Assembly: GCF_002850605.1 (NCBI RefSeq)
Contig: NZ_NXGB01000001.1
Coordinates: forward strand, 186,001 to 250,000
Length of the DNA stretch: 64,000 nucleotides
From: Pasteurella oralis
Lineage (GTDB): Bacteria; Pseudomonadota; Gammaproteobacteria; Enterobacterales; Pasteurellaceae
Direction: 5' to 3'
In this document: piece by piece, positions 39,298 through 50,932 of the stretch
Position numbering within the stretch: position 1 is the first letter of the stretch
How the letters are laid out: every line of letters starts with the position of its first letter
Notes under the pieces: model-generated
What the model was told of the DNA's origin: nothing
Seen by the model: only the letters and a program-made list of their open reading frames with translations
Database searches by the model: none
Program-made: the position numbers and the translations under genes

Positions 39298-41055
39298 TTA
39301 GCTGATTTTTAGATGTTGTTGGTGGTGAGCAATGAGTGTTGAACGGTGCCCTACACTGATAATAGTGGTGTTAGGCAATTCAGCTTTAAGTAAGCGATAC
39401 ATCGCATCTTCTAGACCTTCATCCATACTTGCTGTAGCTTCATCTAAGAATGCAACAAGTGGTTTATGTAACAGTACGCGAGCAAAAGATAAACGTTGTT
39501 GTTCACCTAAAGAGAGTACGCGTGTCCATTCATCTTCTTGTGTTAATTTGTTGCTTAAATGTGCTAATTGTACTTTTTGTAAAATATTGACCGCACTTTG
39601 CAAGTTGACATCATCTGGAGCAACATCAGGATAATATAACGCATCAATTAAGCGTCCTTGTGGCAAGTAAGGTTTTTGTGATAAGAACAAGGTATTGTGT
39701 TGCGGACAGTGAATAGTACCGCTTGCATAAGACCATAACCCTGCAACTGTTCTTAATAATGTGGTTTTACCAACACCGGAGTCACCTTGAATTAATAAAG
39801 ATGTGCCGATAGGCAAAGTGAGATTTAAGTCTTGAATTAACGTATTGCCATTTGGTGTTTGTACGGTCAAATTTTCAAAACGTAATTGTGTTGTGCTGTC
39901 TTGGATAATCAAATCAGAAGCTTGGTTCGCTTGTTGAATCGCAGTATGGAAACCCGTTAGACGGTCCAATACGGCTCGATAAGCGGCGAAATCATCATAG
40001 GAATTACGGAAGAAAGATAACGCCGATTGTACTCGTCCAAAAGCACTTGAAGTTTGCATTAGGTCACCTAATGTAATTTGATTACTAAAATAGCGGGTAA
40101 CTTGAATGACTAAAGGAAACACTACTGAAATTTGGGTCACAATTAAGTTAAAACCTGATAATTTTAAAGTACGGTGTACAACTTTCCATACGTTATCAAT
40201 CACTTGATCAAATTGGGAATTTAGTAGGCGTTTTTCCATTTTTTCACCACGATAAAAAGCAATGCTTTCTGCATATTCTTTGAGACGAATCAGAGAATAA
40301 CGGTAGTTAGCATTGAGACGTTCATTGGCGAAATTTAACTGGATGAGTGGGCGTCCAATTTTAAAGGCAAAAATACTGGTAAATAATACATAAATAAAGA
40401 CCAGGAATACCATTGCATGTGGTACTTCAGTACTGCCAACATTCATTGTGCCAGAGAGGTTCCACAAGATGATAGTAAACGCCACAATAGAAACGATAGC
40501 GGAAATTAAGCCCGTAGCAAAATCTAAGGTATTTGAAACAAAAGAATTGATATCTTGTTGGATACGTTGATCAGGGTTATCTAACTGATTTTCAAGATAT
40601 TGTGTTTTGTAATAGGCTTGATTTTCAGTCCATTTATTTAGCATTTTGCTATTGAACCATTGACGCCAGTGAATCAGAAAACGCTTACTTAAGTAATAGC
40701 TGATTAAGGCATTTCCAATACTGGATGTGGCAATCACTGCAAATACGACCATTTGCTGCCAAAACACAGTTTCATTCATGTCTTGTAATGATTTATACAG
40801 CGCGTTATACCAGTTTGAAACCAAAATATCGATACGTACCGAGAGTAAGTCAAAGAAGACGATAATAATAAAATAAAGAAGTGGACGGATATTTTTTCTT
40901 GGATTGAAATAATCTTCTGCCAATAGCCAAAGCTGGTGTCCCCATCTGGTTGTTTTTGACACAGCATAGACTGCTAAAGGGAAAAATATAGCGGTAAGTG
41001 ATAGGCTTTTAAGTAGCCAGAGAAATGAGTCAAAGAGTTCCTGCGACCAATTCAT
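39298..41055 (-). CDS. SbmA/BacA-like ABC transporter, fused permease and ATPase (YddA-like)
   Basis: This 585-residue protein has an N-terminal membrane domain with about six helices (about residues 10-340) of the SbmA/BacA type; RWRQW-like LIHWRQWFNSKML and QDNPDQRIQQDI (here LDNPDQRIQQDINSF) are its marks. A C-terminal ABC ATPase has Walker A GDSGVGKTT, signature LSLGEQQRLSFARV, and Walker B VAFLDEATASMDE. It matches the peroxisomal-ABCD-like YddA group. The substrate is unknown; peptides or long-chain acyl compounds are possible. It is divergent from a YidE-type transporter gene, as in Haemophilus. Confidence 0.9.
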   Translation of the reverse strand: MNWSQELFDSFLWLLKSLSLTAIFFPLAVYAVSKTTRWGHQLWLLAEDYFNPRKNIRPLLYFIIIVFFDLLSVRIDILVSNWYNALYKSLQDMNETVFWQQMVVFAVIATSSIGNALISYYLSKRFLIHWRQWFNSKMLNKWTENQAYYKTQYLENQLDNPDQRIQQDINSFVSNTLDFATGLISAIVSIVAFTIILWNLSGTMNVGSTEVPHAMVFLVFIYVLFTSIFAFKIGRPLIQLNFANERLNANYRYSLIRLKEYAESIAFYRGEKMEKRLLNSQFDQVIDNVWKVVHRTLKLSGFNLIVTQISVVFPLVIQVTRYFSNQITLGDLMQTSSAFGRVQSALSFFRNSYDDFAAYRAVLDRLTGFHTAIQQANQASDLIIQDSTTQLRFENLTVQTPNGNTLIQDLNLTLPIGTSLLIQGDSGVGKTTLLRTVAGLWSYASGTIHCPQHNTLFLSQKPYLPQGRLIDALYYPDVAPDDVNLQSAVNILQKVQLAHLSNKLTQEDEWTRVLSLGEQQRLSFARVLLHKPLVAFLDEATASMDEGLEDAMYRLLKAELPNTTIISVGHRSTLIAHHQQHLKIS

Positions 41056-41242
41056 AGTAATTCCAAATATAAAATTATTGTTAAAAAAATGGTTCAGTAT
41101 TCTTAAAAATTTTTGTTAGTTAAGCAAGAAAAATGTGATTAAGATTAAATTTTTATTATTTCTTTAAGTTTTTAAAAACAGAGATTGATATAATTATTTG
41201 TAGTTATTTTTGTTAAATTTGAAATTGATATAGAGGTAAATT

Positions 41243-42898
41243 ATGAGTGACATTGCGATCACTATAAGCCTCCTTGCTCTTGTCGCTGTCATTGGGTTGT
41301 GGATAGGGCATTGGAAGATTAGAGGCGTAGGGTTAGGTATTGGTGGCGTGCTATTTGGCGGTATTATTGTTGCCCACTTTATAAAGCAATATACAGAATT
41401 AGAATTAGATCCACATACACTACATTTTATTCAGGAGTTTGGTTTAATTTTATTTGTTTATACGATTGGGATTCAGGTCGGACCAGGTTTTTTTGCATCT
41501 TTGCGCGAATCAGGGCTGAAGTTAAATGGTTTTGCTGCGCTAATCGTATTACTGGGTTCTTTAGCGGTGGTTGTGATTTATATGCTGGCTGATGTGCCTT
41601 TAGAAATTATTCTCGGTATTTATTCGGGCGCTGTTACTAACACGCCTTCTCTTGGTGCGGGGCAGCAAATTCTCGCTGAGCTAACAGCTTCTCAAACTAC
41701 GGCAACAATGGGGATGGCGTATGCTATGGCATATCCGTTTGGGATTTGCGGTATCTTACTTTCTATGTGGTTGATTCGCTTATTTTTCCGTATCAAAGTA
41801 GATGATGAAGCAAAAAACTTTTTAAAAGAAAGTGGGCAAGATAAAGATAGTTTGGGTTCGATGAATATTAAAGTCACAAATCCTAATTTAGATGGTTTGC
41901 GTTTAGTTGATATTCCCGGTTTCGATGAAAGGAAAGATGTTGTGTGTACACGTTTAAAACGTGATGAAAATATTAGTGTGCCACAAGCGAATACCATAAT
42001 TAAACAGGGTGATCTTTTACACTTAGTGGGAGAGTTGCCGTTATTGCGTAAAATTAAATTAGTGTTAGGTGAAGAAGTGGATGTACCTTTATCTAGCTTT
42101 GCTGGCGATCTTCGTTCAGACCGTATTGTTGTCACTAATGAAAAAGTATTGGGAAAACGGATTCGCTCTTTAGGCATTCATCAAAAATATGGTGTAGTCA
42201 TTGCACGTTTAAATCGTGCAGGGGTTGAGTTAGTCCCAACAGCAAATACAACATTACAATTTGGTGATGTTCTACATGTTGTGGGGCGTAGTGAGGTATT
42301 AAATCAAGCCGTTTCAATTATTGGTAATGCGCAACAAAAATTACAACAAGTACAAATGTTACCTGTTTTTATTGGAATTGGTTTAGGCGTATTATTGGGG
42401 TCGATTCCTTTCCAAATACCGGGATTTCCAGTAGCGTTAAAACTCGGGTTAGCGGGTGGACCATTGGTTGTTGCCTTGATTCTTGCTCGTATTGGGAGTG
42501 TTGGAAAACTTTATTGGTTTATGCCACCAAGTGCTAACTTAGCATTACGTGAAATTGGTATTGTGCTGTTTTTAGCTGTCGTTGGTTTAAAATCAGGTGG
42601 TAATTTCATGGATACTCTGCTAAATGGCAGTGGCTTAGAGTGGATGGGCTACGGTATTATTATTACTTTCATTCCATTGATGGTAACAGGGCTGATTGCG
42701 CGTTTATATGTCAAAATGAATTATTTAACTCTATGTGGTTTATTGGCTGGTTCGATGACAGATCCTCCAGCATTGGCATTTGCTAATGCAATTAAAGAAG
42801 ATAGTGGGGCTTCTGCTTTATCTTATGCGACCGTCTATCCAATGGTGATGTTTCTCAGGATTATTTCACCTCAGTTATTAGCAATATTGCTATTTTAA
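41243..42898 (+). CDS. YidE/AspT-type putative transporter with two TrkA-C domains
   Basis: This 551-residue membrane protein has the duplicated aspartate:alanine-exchanger layout. About five to six helices (1-180) are followed by two RCK/TrkA-C domains (about 195-275 and 280-365; [12 protein letters not shown] and [12 protein letters not shown] are the paired ends) and a second helix set. The repeat motif [17 protein letters not shown] and, in the second half, [14 protein letters not shown] are the family signatures. The substrate is unknown. The gene stands alone and ends in a strong terminator. Confidence 0.92.
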   Translation: MSDIAITISLLALVAVIGLWIGHWKIRGVGLGIGGVLFGGIIVAHFIKQYTELELDPHTLHFIQEFGLILFVYTIGIQVGPGFFASLRESGLKLNGFAALIVLLGSLAVVVIYMLADVPLEIILGIYSGAVTNTPSLGAGQQILAELTASQTTATMGMAYAMAYPFGICGILLSMWLIRLFFRIKVDDEAKNFLKESGQDKDSLGSMNIKVTNPNLDGLRLVDIPGFDERKDVVCTRLKRDENISVPQANTIIKQGDLLHLVGELPLLRKIKLVLGEEVDVPLSSFAGDLRSDRIVVTNEKVLGKRIRSLGIHQKYGVVIARLNRAGVELVPTANTTLQFGDVLHVVGRSEVLNQAVSIIGNAQQKLQQVQMLPVFIGIGLGVLLGSIPFQIPGFPVALKLGLAGGPLVVALILARIGSVGKLYWFMPPSANLALREIGIVLFLAVVGLKSGGNFMDTLLNGSGLEWMGYGIIITFIPLMVTGLIARLYVKMNYLTLCGLLAGSMTDPPALAFANAIKEDSGASALSYATVYPMVMFLRIISPQLLAILLF

Positions 42899-42909
42899 CC
42901 AGAAAAAGA

Positions 42910-42940
42910 AAAGACTGCATATTGAGATGCAGTCTTTTTT
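42910..42940 (+). terminator. Terminator of the YidE-type gene (also usable by yfcZ)
   Basis: AAAGACTGCAT (42910-42920) and ATGCAGTCTTT (42927-42937) form an 11-bp stem with loop ATTGAG, followed by TTT. It sits between two convergent genes, and the A-run on the left gives it use on both strands. Confidence 0.92.
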
Positions 42941-42958
42941 ATGCTTTAGTATTATCAA

Positions 42959-43249
42959 TTATCGTGTAGACAGTTGGAAAATCATGGCTTCTGCTTGGCA
43001 GCTGAATTCAAACTGTGCCTTTAATAATGCGCTATTTTCAGTTTTCACGATTTCACTTTTAATCTCACAAGGATCGCTTTCAGCCGCTTTTGCTTTTTGC
43101 GTTAAATAAGCTAGGGCTTCTTGTGCGAGTTCTTCTGTTGCATAAAGCTGCTCAAAATCAACTGTACAGTCAGAACCATCAATAATTGTACCAACATCAA
43201 CACAGCAACAAGCTTTGGCTTCTTCAGCGTTACATTTTAATTTACTCAT
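42959..43249 (-). CDS. yfcZ: YfcZ/YiiS family protein (DUF406)
   Basis: This 96-residue protein starts MSKLKCNAEEAKACCCVDVGTIIDG, and the cysteine cluster (CCC plus a downstream C) and GTIIDGSDCTV are typical of the YfcZ/YiiS family. It is small, acidic and cytoplasmic, of unknown function. It lies head-to-head with the fadL-type gene, the same pairing as yfcZ-fadL in E. coli, which supports the family call. GAGGATAAA precedes the ATG. Confidence 0.88.
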   Translation of the reverse strand: MSKLKCNAEEAKACCCVDVGTIIDGSDCTVDFEQLYATEELAQEALAYLTQKAKAAESDPCEIKSEIVKTENSALLKAQFEFSCQAEAMIFQLSTR

Positions 43250-43467
43250 ATTTTATCCTCTAATTTAGTAAAAATTTGCACTTATTTTAGCATTGTTCCA
43301 ATCCTTCGCAAAATTTAACCGCACTTTATCTGCGTGATTGTGGTTAGAGGGTGATTTATACTGGTCTGAACTCTTATTTAAATAGAGAAATAAATTTGCA
43401 CCACTATGCATACTTCTTTAGAATCCAAACGCTTATTATATATAATTTAAACAACAAAGGGCTAAAA

Positions 43468-44787
43468 ATGGCAAGAACTAGCAAATTTACTCAAACTCTT
43501 CTTTCTTCAATTTTAGCTGTAGCAGCAGGTAGTGCTTCAGCAGCAGCTTTCCAATTGGCAGAAGTATCAACTTCAGGTTTAGGTCGCGCATATGCGGGTG
43601 AAGCCGCAATTGCAGATAATGCGGCAGTTGTCGCGACTAACCCAGCGTTGATGACACAATTTAAACAAGCTGAAATTTCTGTTGGAGCGATATTTGTCGA
43701 TACGAATGTCAATTTAGAAGGTGAGGCGACTCTAATTAACCCTCAGACTAAACAACCTATGGCACAAAAATCAGCAGATCAAAAAAATGTAGTGCCAAAT
43801 GGTTTATTACCAACCTTATATTTCATCAAACCAATCAATGAGCGTTTTGCTGTTGGTGCGGGTATGAACGTGAATTTTGGTATGCAAAGTAAATTTGATA
43901 GTGATTACAGTGCGGGTATTTATGGCGGTTCGACTAAATTAGCCGCAGTAAACTTAAATTTAAGCGGTGCATATCGTATCTCACAAGACTGGAGTGTCGG
44001 TCTGGGTTTAAATGCAGTACATGCCAAAGCCAAATTAGAGCGTAATGCTGGATTAGTTAGCAATCTTTATAATGGTATGGCTGGTAATTTAGGTATGACG
44101 ACACCTGTTGCTAATGATTCAACGACAGTTTCTCGTTTACAAGATTCAGCTTGGGGCTTTGGCTGGAATGCGGGTGTTGTGTATGAATTTAACCAAAATA
44201 ACCGTCTTGGTGTAGCTTATCATTCGCCAATTGATATTAAATTTAAAGATAGTGAAGCCTATCGATTCAGTTTACCGAAACCAATTACTGGTCCGGCAGA
44301 GTTAACATTGAATTTACCAGCATATTGGGAAATTTCAGGCTACCACAAAATGACAGATAAGTTTGCTATGCATTATAGCTTGAAAAGAACAGAATGGAGC
44401 CGTTTCAAAGAATTACGTGCAACCTATACTGATGGTTCAGAAGCATTACATAAACCAGAAAACTTCAAAGATAGTACACGTATTGCGCTAGGTGCAAGCT
44501 ATGATGCAACAGATGCATTAACATTACGTGCGGGTATTGCATTTGATGAAACGCCATTGATTGAACCTTATAAATCAGCATCTATCCCAGATACCGATCG
44601 TACTTGGTATAGCTTAGGTGCAACTTATGCATTGACTCCAAATCTGTCTGTAGATGTGGGTTATACACATATCAGAGGTAAAGAAAGTACTTTCGTTGAA
44701 AAAGAAAATGGTAAGCCGCTTGTTGTGAAATACACTGCAAAATCGAAAGCAAATCTTTATGGTTTAAATGTAAACTACCGTTTCTAA
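43468..44787 (+). CDS. fadL: Outer-membrane long-chain fatty acid transporter FadL / major protein P1
   Basis: This 439-residue outer-membrane beta-barrel starts at ATG 43468, giving a signal peptide (MARTSKFTQTL, then an alanine-rich core, cleaved near SASA) and a mature start AAFQLAEVSTSGLGRAYAGEAA (in part). NPALMT near residue 60 is the FadL hatch-domain signature, and the protein ends in an aromatic residue (NVNYRF) as needed for BAM-dependent assembly. It takes hydrophobic compounds across the outer membrane and is homologous to Haemophilus OMP P1. The longer upstream open frame has no ribosome site. Confidence 0.95.
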   Translation: MARTSKFTQTLLSSILAVAAGSASAAAFQLAEVSTSGLGRAYAGEAAIADNAAVVATNPALMTQFKQAEISVGAIFVDTNVNLEGEATLINPQTKQPMAQKSADQKNVVPNGLLPTLYFIKPINERFAVGAGMNVNFGMQSKFDSDYSAGIYGGSTKLAAVNLNLSGAYRISQDWSVGLGLNAVHAKAKLERNAGLVSNLYNGMAGNLGMTTPVANDSTTVSRLQDSAWGFGWNAGVVYEFNQNNRLGVAYHSPIDIKFKDSEAYRFSLPKPITGPAELTLNLPAYWEISGYHKMTDKFAMHYSLKRTEWSRFKELRATYTDGSEALHKPENFKDSTRIALGASYDATDALTLRAGIAFDETPLIEPYKSASIPDTDRTWYSLGATYALTPNLSVDVGYTHIRGKESTFVEKENGKPLVVKYTAKSKANLYGLNVNYRF

Positions 44788-44810
44788 TTTAGGCAAAAAT
44801 TTAGGATAAT

Positions 44811-44835
44811 AAAGCGTACTTCGGTACGCTTTTTC
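44811..44835 (+). terminator. fadL terminator
   Basis: AAAGCGTAC and GTACGCTTT form a perfect stem closed by a stable TTCG tetraloop (44820-44823), followed by TTTTT. Confidence 0.96.
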
Positions 44836-44853
44836 TGTTTAAGGAGGAATATG

Positions 44854-45390
44854 ATGCAGCCTATTTATTATTGTTATTTTGAGGCACCTGTTGGACGTTT
44901 GTTAATGCTATCTCAACATGACAAATTAACCAATTTAGATTTTGAATTAGAGCAGATTGCACCTAATCCGAAGTGGATTCTTGACGAAAATCGACCGCTC
45001 TTTGTAAAAGTGAAGCAGGCATTAGTACGCTATTTTGCAGGTGAGCCAGAAACCTTTGCTGGTATTCCTCTGGCACCACAGGGTACAGATTTTCAACAAC
45101 AAATTTGGCAAGCGTTACAACAAATCCCTTATGGGCAAACATCCACTTATGGTGAGTTAGCACAATTAATTAGCAATCCAAAAGCGATGCGTGCAGTGGG
45201 TGGAGCAGTAGGACGTAACCCGATTAGTATCATTATTCCTTGTCACCGTGTTTTAGGTAAAAATCGCAGTTTAACTGGGTTTGGTGGTGGGTTACCGACA
45301 AAGCGTCATTTATTGCAATTAGAACATATTGTTTATGTGGATAAAGGTATTGAATTTGTCAAACCTAAGTTATTGAAAAAATATCGCTAA
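44854..45390 (+). CDS. ogt: Methylated-DNA--[protein]-cysteine S-methyltransferase
   Basis: This 178-residue suicide repair enzyme removes methyl groups from O6-methylguanine. The helix-turn-helix region IPYGQTSTYGELAQLI and the active-site motif IIPCHRVLG with Cys130 are intact, and RAVGGAVGRNP precedes it. I chose ATG 44854 because AGGAGG lies six bases upstream; the ATG three bases earlier is too close. mutH follows after 15 bases, so two DNA-repair genes form one unit. Confidence 0.93.
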   Translation: MQPIYYCYFEAPVGRLLMLSQHDKLTNLDFELEQIAPNPKWILDENRPLFVKVKQALVRYFAGEPETFAGIPLAPQGTDFQQQIWQALQQIPYGQTSTYGELAQLISNPKAMRAVGGAVGRNPISIIIPCHRVLGKNRSLTGFGGGLPTKRHLLQLEHIVYVDKGIEFVKPKLLKKYR

Positions 45391-45405
45391 AATTAACCGC
45401 ACTTT

Positions 45406-46074
45406 ATGATCCCACATACTGAACAAGAATTACTCGCTCGTGCACAATCTATTGCGGGTTTAACCTTTGCTGAATTAGCCTGTGAGTTAAATCTGCCTAT
45501 CCCTGCTGATTTAAAGCGAGATAAGGGATGGGTTGGTATGCTGATTGAAACGGCTTTAGGTGCCAACGCAGGCAGCAAAGCAGAACGTGATTTTGCTCAT
45601 CTTGGTATTGAGTTGAAAACCATTCCCATTAATTCACAAGGATTACCATTAGAAACGACTTTTGTGAGTCTTGCGCCATTAATTCAGAATACGGGGGTTA
45701 ATTGGCAGAATTCGCACGTTAGGCATAAATTGAGTAAAGTATTATGGGTACCTGTTGAAGGTGAACGGCAAATTCCATTAGCTGAACGTCATATTGGACA
45801 AGCAATTTTGTGGCAACCTTCAAGAGAACAAGAATATCGTTTACAGCGCGATTGGGAAGAATTGATGGAGTATATTAGTTTGGGCAAAGTTGCGCAAGTG
45901 ACTGCAAAATTAGGTGAAGTATTGCAATTGCGTCCGAAAGGTGCCAATAGTAAAGCTTTAACTAAGGGGATTGGTAAAGATGGTGAGATTATCGATACTT
46001 TACCTTTAGGTTTTTATTTACGTAAAGCGTTTACGACGGAAATCCTGCAGCAGTTTTTACTTGGTGATGATTAA
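45406..46074 (+). CDS. mutH: DNA mismatch repair endonuclease MutH
   Basis: This 222-residue enzyme nicks the unmethylated strand at hemimethylated GATC sites during mismatch repair. The catalytic residues occur in order: [13 protein letters not shown] (glutamate), [13 protein letters not shown] (DxExK-like E and K), followed by the DNA-binding lysine/arginine-rich C-terminal part. An uptake-sequence core (45396-45404) occupies the place where a ribosome site should be, so translation may rely on coupling with ogt, whose stop is 15 bases upstream. Confidence 0.96.
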   Translation: MIPHTEQELLARAQSIAGLTFAELACELNLPIPADLKRDKGWVGMLIETALGANAGSKAERDFAHLGIELKTIPINSQGLPLETTFVSLAPLIQNTGVNWQNSHVRHKLSKVLWVPVEGERQIPLAERHIGQAILWQPSREQEYRLQRDWEELMEYISLGKVAQVTAKLGEVLQLRPKGANSKALTKGIGKDGEIIDTLPLGFYLRKAFTTEILQQFLLGDD

Positions 46075-46141
46075 TTTCTTGGCATTTTTTAAACAAAACT
46101 ATATGATTTGTACAATTTTTTAACTTGAAGGAAACGTGATT

Positions 46142-46870
46142 ATGTTTGAATGGCTCGCTAGCCCAGAAGCGTGGATTGCGCTGTTTACTTTAGCTGCATT
46201 AGAGATTGTTTTAGGTATTGATAATATTATTTTTATCAGTATTTTAGTGGGACGTTTACCTGAACATCAACGTCAATCAGGGCGCTTAATTGGTTTGGGA
46301 TTAGCCATGGGGATGCGAATTTTACTCTTGCTTTCGTTATCTTGGGTAATGTCGTTAACAGCACCTTTATTTACAGTATTTAGCGAAGACATCTCAGGTC
46401 GTGATTTAATCTTATTATTTGGTGGATTATTTTTGGTAGCAAAAAGTACTCATGAAATTCACCATGCAATGAGTCCTGAAGAAGAAAATGCAGAAAATAC
46501 ACCGAAAAAGGTCAGTTTTATTGGGATTTTAACGCAAATTGCTATTTTAGATATTGTGTTCTCATTAGATTCTGTGATTACAGCAGTAGGTATGGTTGAG
46601 CAAATTGAAGTCATGATTGTCGCCATTGTTATTGCAGTTGGTGTGATGATGTTTGCGGCAAAACCAATAGGTGATTTTGTGGAAACACATCCAACTTTAA
46701 AAGTACTAGCCTTATCATTCTTAATTCTGATTGGTGTGGCATTAATTGGTGAAAGCTTAGACTTCCATATTCCGAAAGGCTACATTTACTTTGCTATGGG
46801 CTTCTCTGTCGTTGTCGAAATGATTAACATTAAAATGCGTAAAAAATTAATTAAGAAGCCGACAGCATAA
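46142..46870 (+). CDS. ygdQ: TerC family membrane protein (YgdQ-like)
   Basis: This 242-residue inner-membrane protein has about seven helices. The duplicated TerC motifs LEIVLGIDNIIFISILVGRLP and LDIVFSLDSVITAVGMVEQI (quoted in part) contain the paired acidic residues proposed for metal binding. TerC proteins act in manganese export or tellurite resistance. mutH-ygdQ adjacency is conserved with E. coli. ATG 46142 is favoured, about nine bases after AAGGAA; a GTG at 46136 is too close to it. Confidence 0.92.
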   Translation: MFEWLASPEAWIALFTLAALEIVLGIDNIIFISILVGRLPEHQRQSGRLIGLGLAMGMRILLLLSLSWVMSLTAPLFTVFSEDISGRDLILLFGGLFLVAKSTHEIHHAMSPEEENAENTPKKVSFIGILTQIAILDIVFSLDSVITAVGMVEQIEVMIVAIVIAVGVMMFAAKPIGDFVETHPTLKVLALSFLILIGVALIGESLDFHIPKGYIYFAMGFSVVVEMINIKMRKKLIKKPTA

Positions 46871-46890
46871 TTAGTAGTGTTTGATATAGC

Positions 46891-46918
46891 AAAGGCGGAG
46901 TTTACCTCTGCCTTTTTG
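46891..46918. terminator. Bidirectional terminator between ygdQ and polA
   Basis: AAAGGCGGAG (46891-46900) and CTCTGCCTTT (46906-46915) pair with one mismatch, followed by TT. It serves the two convergent genes. Confidence 0.85.
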
Positions 46919-46935
46919 TTTATGTCGTATAAATA

Positions 46936-49725
46936 TTAATGCGCTTCGTCCCAATTCTTACCTATGCCAATATCGACAATCAGTGGAACGACTAATTGCG
47001 CCGCTTGCTCCATGGTTTGTTTAATGAGCTGGCTAAATTCAGCCACTTTTTCTGAGCATACTTCAAACACTAATTCATCATGTACTTGCATAATCATTTG
47101 GATATCAGGATGATCTGCGATTTGTTTATCTAATGTAATCATTGCACGTTTGATGATATCAGCTGCACTTCCTTGCATTGGTGCGTTAATTGCCACGCGC
47201 TCAGCCGCTTTACGACGAATTGCATTCGCAGAACTAATGTCGGGTAAATATAAACGGCGACCAAACAAAGTGGATACATATCCCTGTGCTTTAGCTGTTT
47301 CACGAATCTCAGTCATAAAAGTTTGTACATTAGGATAGCGTTGGAAGTATAAATCCATATACTTTTGCGCTTCGCCGCGTGGAACACCTAATTGGCGTGA
47401 TAAACCAAAAGCACTCATACCGTAGATTAAACCAAAATTAATTGCTTTCGCACTACGTCGTTGCTCACTGGTCACTTGGTCTAGCGGGACAGCAAAAATT
47501 TCTGCCGCAGTAGAACGGTGAATATCTTTTCCTTCGCTAAATGCGTTAATAAGTCCTTGATCTTTTGATAAATGCGCCATAATACGCAATTCAATTTGTG
47601 AGTAGTCTGCCGCAATAATCGTATAGCCCTCACGTGCGATAAAGGCTTGTCGAATACGACGACCTTCTTCGTTGCGAATTGGGATATTTTGTAAATTTGG
47701 ATCACTAGAGGATAAACGACCTGTCGCAGTTACTGCTTGATGATAAGAGGTATGCACACGTCCTGTTTGAGTATTGACCATTTGCGGTAATTTGTCGGTA
47801 TAAGTTGATTTTAGTTTACTTAAGCCACGGTGTTCGACTAAAACTTTTGGTAATGCATGGTCGTAAGCTAATTCTTCCAACACTTCTTCATTAGTGGAAG
47901 GCGCACCTTTAGGTGTTTTCTTTAAAACAGGTAAACCTAATTTATCAAATAAGATTTCTTGTAATTGCTTCGTTGAGGCTAAATTAAAGCATTGACCGGC
48001 TAATTCATAGGCTTGTTGCTCAAGTGCGGTCAGTCTTGTGCCAATTTCATTTGATTGATTAAATAGTGCGTCACAATCAATTAATACGCCATGACGTTCC
48101 ATGCGAGAGAGTACTGCAATTAATGGACGTTCCATATTTTCATACAATTCAACTAATGTTGGCTGCTGTGATAGTTTTTGCCACAGAACTTGCTGTAGTT
48201 TCATTGTAATATCTGCATCTTCCGCTGCATATTCGGCAGCTTGTTCTAATGGAATTTGATTGAAAGTCAGTTGTGCTTTGCCTTTACCCGCAATTTCTTC
48301 AAAGCTAATCGTTTGATGACCTAAATACCGTTTAGCCAGATCATCCATATTATGGCGCCCAGTGCTATCGAGTATATAAGACAGTAGCATTGTGTCGTAA
48401 GCGATACCTTGTACATCAATACCATTACGAGCAAAAATACTGAGATCGAATTTGATATTTTGTCCTATTTTTTCAATAGTTGGGTTTTCTAAAATAGGTT
48501 TTAGGAATGCCAGTGCACTGTTAACATCCACTTGTTGTGGTGCGCCGATATAGTCATGGCGGAGTGGAAGATAAGCTGCTTCACCATTCTCTAAAGCAAA
48601 AGAAATCCCGACTAAATTGGCAGACATGTAGTCTAAACTGTCAGTTTCCGTGTCTATAGCAATTAATTTTGCACTTTGTAATTTACTGAGCCATTTTTCC
48701 AGATCTGGCATTGTCAGAATACAATCATATTTACTGCGATCTATGTCAATTTTGACCGCACTTTCTGTTGCAACAGCAGCTGGCGTTGCTTGATAGTTAT
48801 TGATTTTAACCGATTGTGTATGACCATTGGTGACAGTATTTTCTCCACTCATGACTTCGGTCAGCCAACGTTTAAACTCATAACGCCCAAAATATTCGAT
48901 AAGTTGATCGTTATTTGCTGCACCAAAAGTGAGTTGTTCAGGGGTAATTTGTAAGCTGACATCAGTTTTAATGGTGGCAAGTAAGTAAGATAAATCTGCC
49001 ATTTCTTTGGCACCAAGTAATTTATCCGCCAATTTTTTCGCGCCGCGAAGTGGTAGGTCAGCGACTTTATCCAAATTGGCATAAATTTCAGCCATACTAC
49101 CAATTCCTTGCAATAGACCTAAGGCAGTTTTTTCACCGACACCGGGTACGCCTGGAATATTGTCTGAACTATCTCCCATTAACGCAAGGTAATCAATAAT
49201 TAGCTCAGGGGGCAAACCATATTTTTCGATAACACCTTGTCGATCAAGCAAGCTATTATTCATCGTGTTAATCAGCATAATATTGTCATCAACTAGCTGT
49301 GCCATATCTTTATCGCCAGTACTGATTAACACTTTTTTACCTGCTTTTGAAGCTTGCACTGCCAGTGTACCGATAACATCATCAGCTTCTACACCTTCAA
49401 CAATAAGAAGTGGAATACCTAAGGCACGAATAATATTGTGAAGCGGTAAAATTTGTTGGCGTAATTCATCTGGCATTGGCGGACGATGTGACTTGTATTG
49501 TTCAAACATTTCATCGCGAAACGTTTTACCTTTAGCATCAAATACTACCGCAATATGGCTGGGTTGTACTTGTGAAATGAGGCTTTTTAGCATATTTAAC
49601 ACACCATACATGGCACCAGTTGGTTCATTTAATGAATTAGTGAGTGGTGGGAAAGCATGAAATGCGCGATATAAATAAGAAGAGCCATCAACAAGAACTA
49701 AAGGATTTTCTGCAATGTTTGCCAT
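46936..49725 (-). CDS. polA: DNA polymerase I
   Basis: This 929-residue protein has all three Pol I domains. The 5' nuclease (about 1-290) has [14 protein letters not shown] and [13 protein letters not shown]. The 3'-5' exonuclease (about 330-520) has [13 protein letters not shown], so it probably proofreads. The polymerase (about 520-929) has [29 protein letters not shown] and [10 protein letters not shown]. It functions in Okazaki-fragment processing and gap repair. An uptake sequence lies inside it near 48022-48030. Confidence 0.99.
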   Translation of the reverse strand: MANIAENPLVLVDGSSYLYRAFHAFPPLTNSLNEPTGAMYGVLNMLKSLISQVQPSHIAVVFDAKGKTFRDEMFEQYKSHRPPMPDELRQQILPLHNIIRALGIPLLIVEGVEADDVIGTLAVQASKAGKKVLISTGDKDMAQLVDDNIMLINTMNNSLLDRQGVIEKYGLPPELIIDYLALMGDSSDNIPGVPGVGEKTALGLLQGIGSMAEIYANLDKVADLPLRGAKKLADKLLGAKEMADLSYLLATIKTDVSLQITPEQLTFGAANNDQLIEYFGRYEFKRWLTEVMSGENTVTNGHTQSVKINNYQATPAAVATESAVKIDIDRSKYDCILTMPDLEKWLSKLQSAKLIAIDTETDSLDYMSANLVGISFALENGEAAYLPLRHDYIGAPQQVDVNSALAFLKPILENPTIEKIGQNIKFDLSIFARNGIDVQGIAYDTMLLSYILDSTGRHNMDDLAKRYLGHQTISFEEIAGKGKAQLTFNQIPLEQAAEYAAEDADITMKLQQVLWQKLSQQPTLVELYENMERPLIAVLSRMERHGVLIDCDALFNQSNEIGTRLTALEQQAYELAGQCFNLASTKQLQEILFDKLGLPVLKKTPKGAPSTNEEVLEELAYDHALPKVLVEHRGLSKLKSTYTDKLPQMVNTQTGRVHTSYHQAVTATGRLSSSDPNLQNIPIRNEEGRRIRQAFIAREGYTIIAADYSQIELRIMAHLSKDQGLINAFSEGKDIHRSTAAEIFAVPLDQVTSEQRRSAKAINFGLIYGMSAFGLSRQLGVPRGEAQKYMDLYFQRYPNVQTFMTEIRETAKAQGYVSTLFGRRLYLPDISSANAIRRKAAERVAINAPMQGSAADIIKRAMITLDKQIADHPDIQMIMQVHDELVFEVCSEKVAEFSQLIKQTMEQAAQLVVPLIVDIGIGKNWDEAH

Positions 49726-49872
49726 AATCGATCCGTTTTTTAAAGTGAAAATTTGGGGACATTATAGCGTAAAAGTGAGGGAAAAGTGCGGTTAAAAATA
49801 GGAATGTTTTGTCTGTTCATGATTTATTGAATTGTAAGGAAATGTAAAAATAATCACAGAAATTAAAAAGTT

Positions 49873-49911
49873 TGTGATCTTAATCACGTTAAGCTAGGTA
49901 TTTTGTATGAA
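49873..49911 (+). promoter_or_regulatory. CRP-dependent promoter of hel
   Basis: A near-perfect CRP site, TGTGATCTTAATCACG (49873-49888), is followed by TATGAA at 49906-49911 as a -10. The site centre is about 40 bases before the expected start, the class II arrangement. The hel ATG is some 70 bases further on. Catabolite activation of a nucleotide-scavenging lipoprotein makes sense. Confidence 0.75.
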
Positions 49912-49973
49912 TTAATGCATTAGTTTGTTAGATTAGACCACTTACAACTTACAATTAAAATGGAGTCATTTAA

Positions 49974-50801
<828 letters not shown>

Positions 50802-50823
50802 GGCTTTTTCTTTTTATTTGATT

Positions 50824-50858
50824 AAATGCGGTTAAATTAGCGTTAACCGCATTTTTTA
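50824..50858 (+). terminator. hel terminator
   Basis: AAATGCGGTTAA (50824-50835) and TTAACCGCATTT (50843-50854) form a 12-bp stem followed by TTTT. The arms resemble degenerate uptake sequences (ATGCGGT instead of AGTGCGGT). Confidence 0.92.
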
Positions 50859-50932
50859 TTTCTTAGTATTTTGTTATCGCATTTTCAGTGTATTACTTAT
50901 ATCATTAGCCCATCTTGTTTCATGGGTACTAT

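Noticed and set aside
46080-46141. Manganese riboswitch (yybP-ykoY) ahead of the TerC-family gene
   Set aside because: The mutH-ygdQ gap is only about 67 bases and shows no conserved riboswitch helices.
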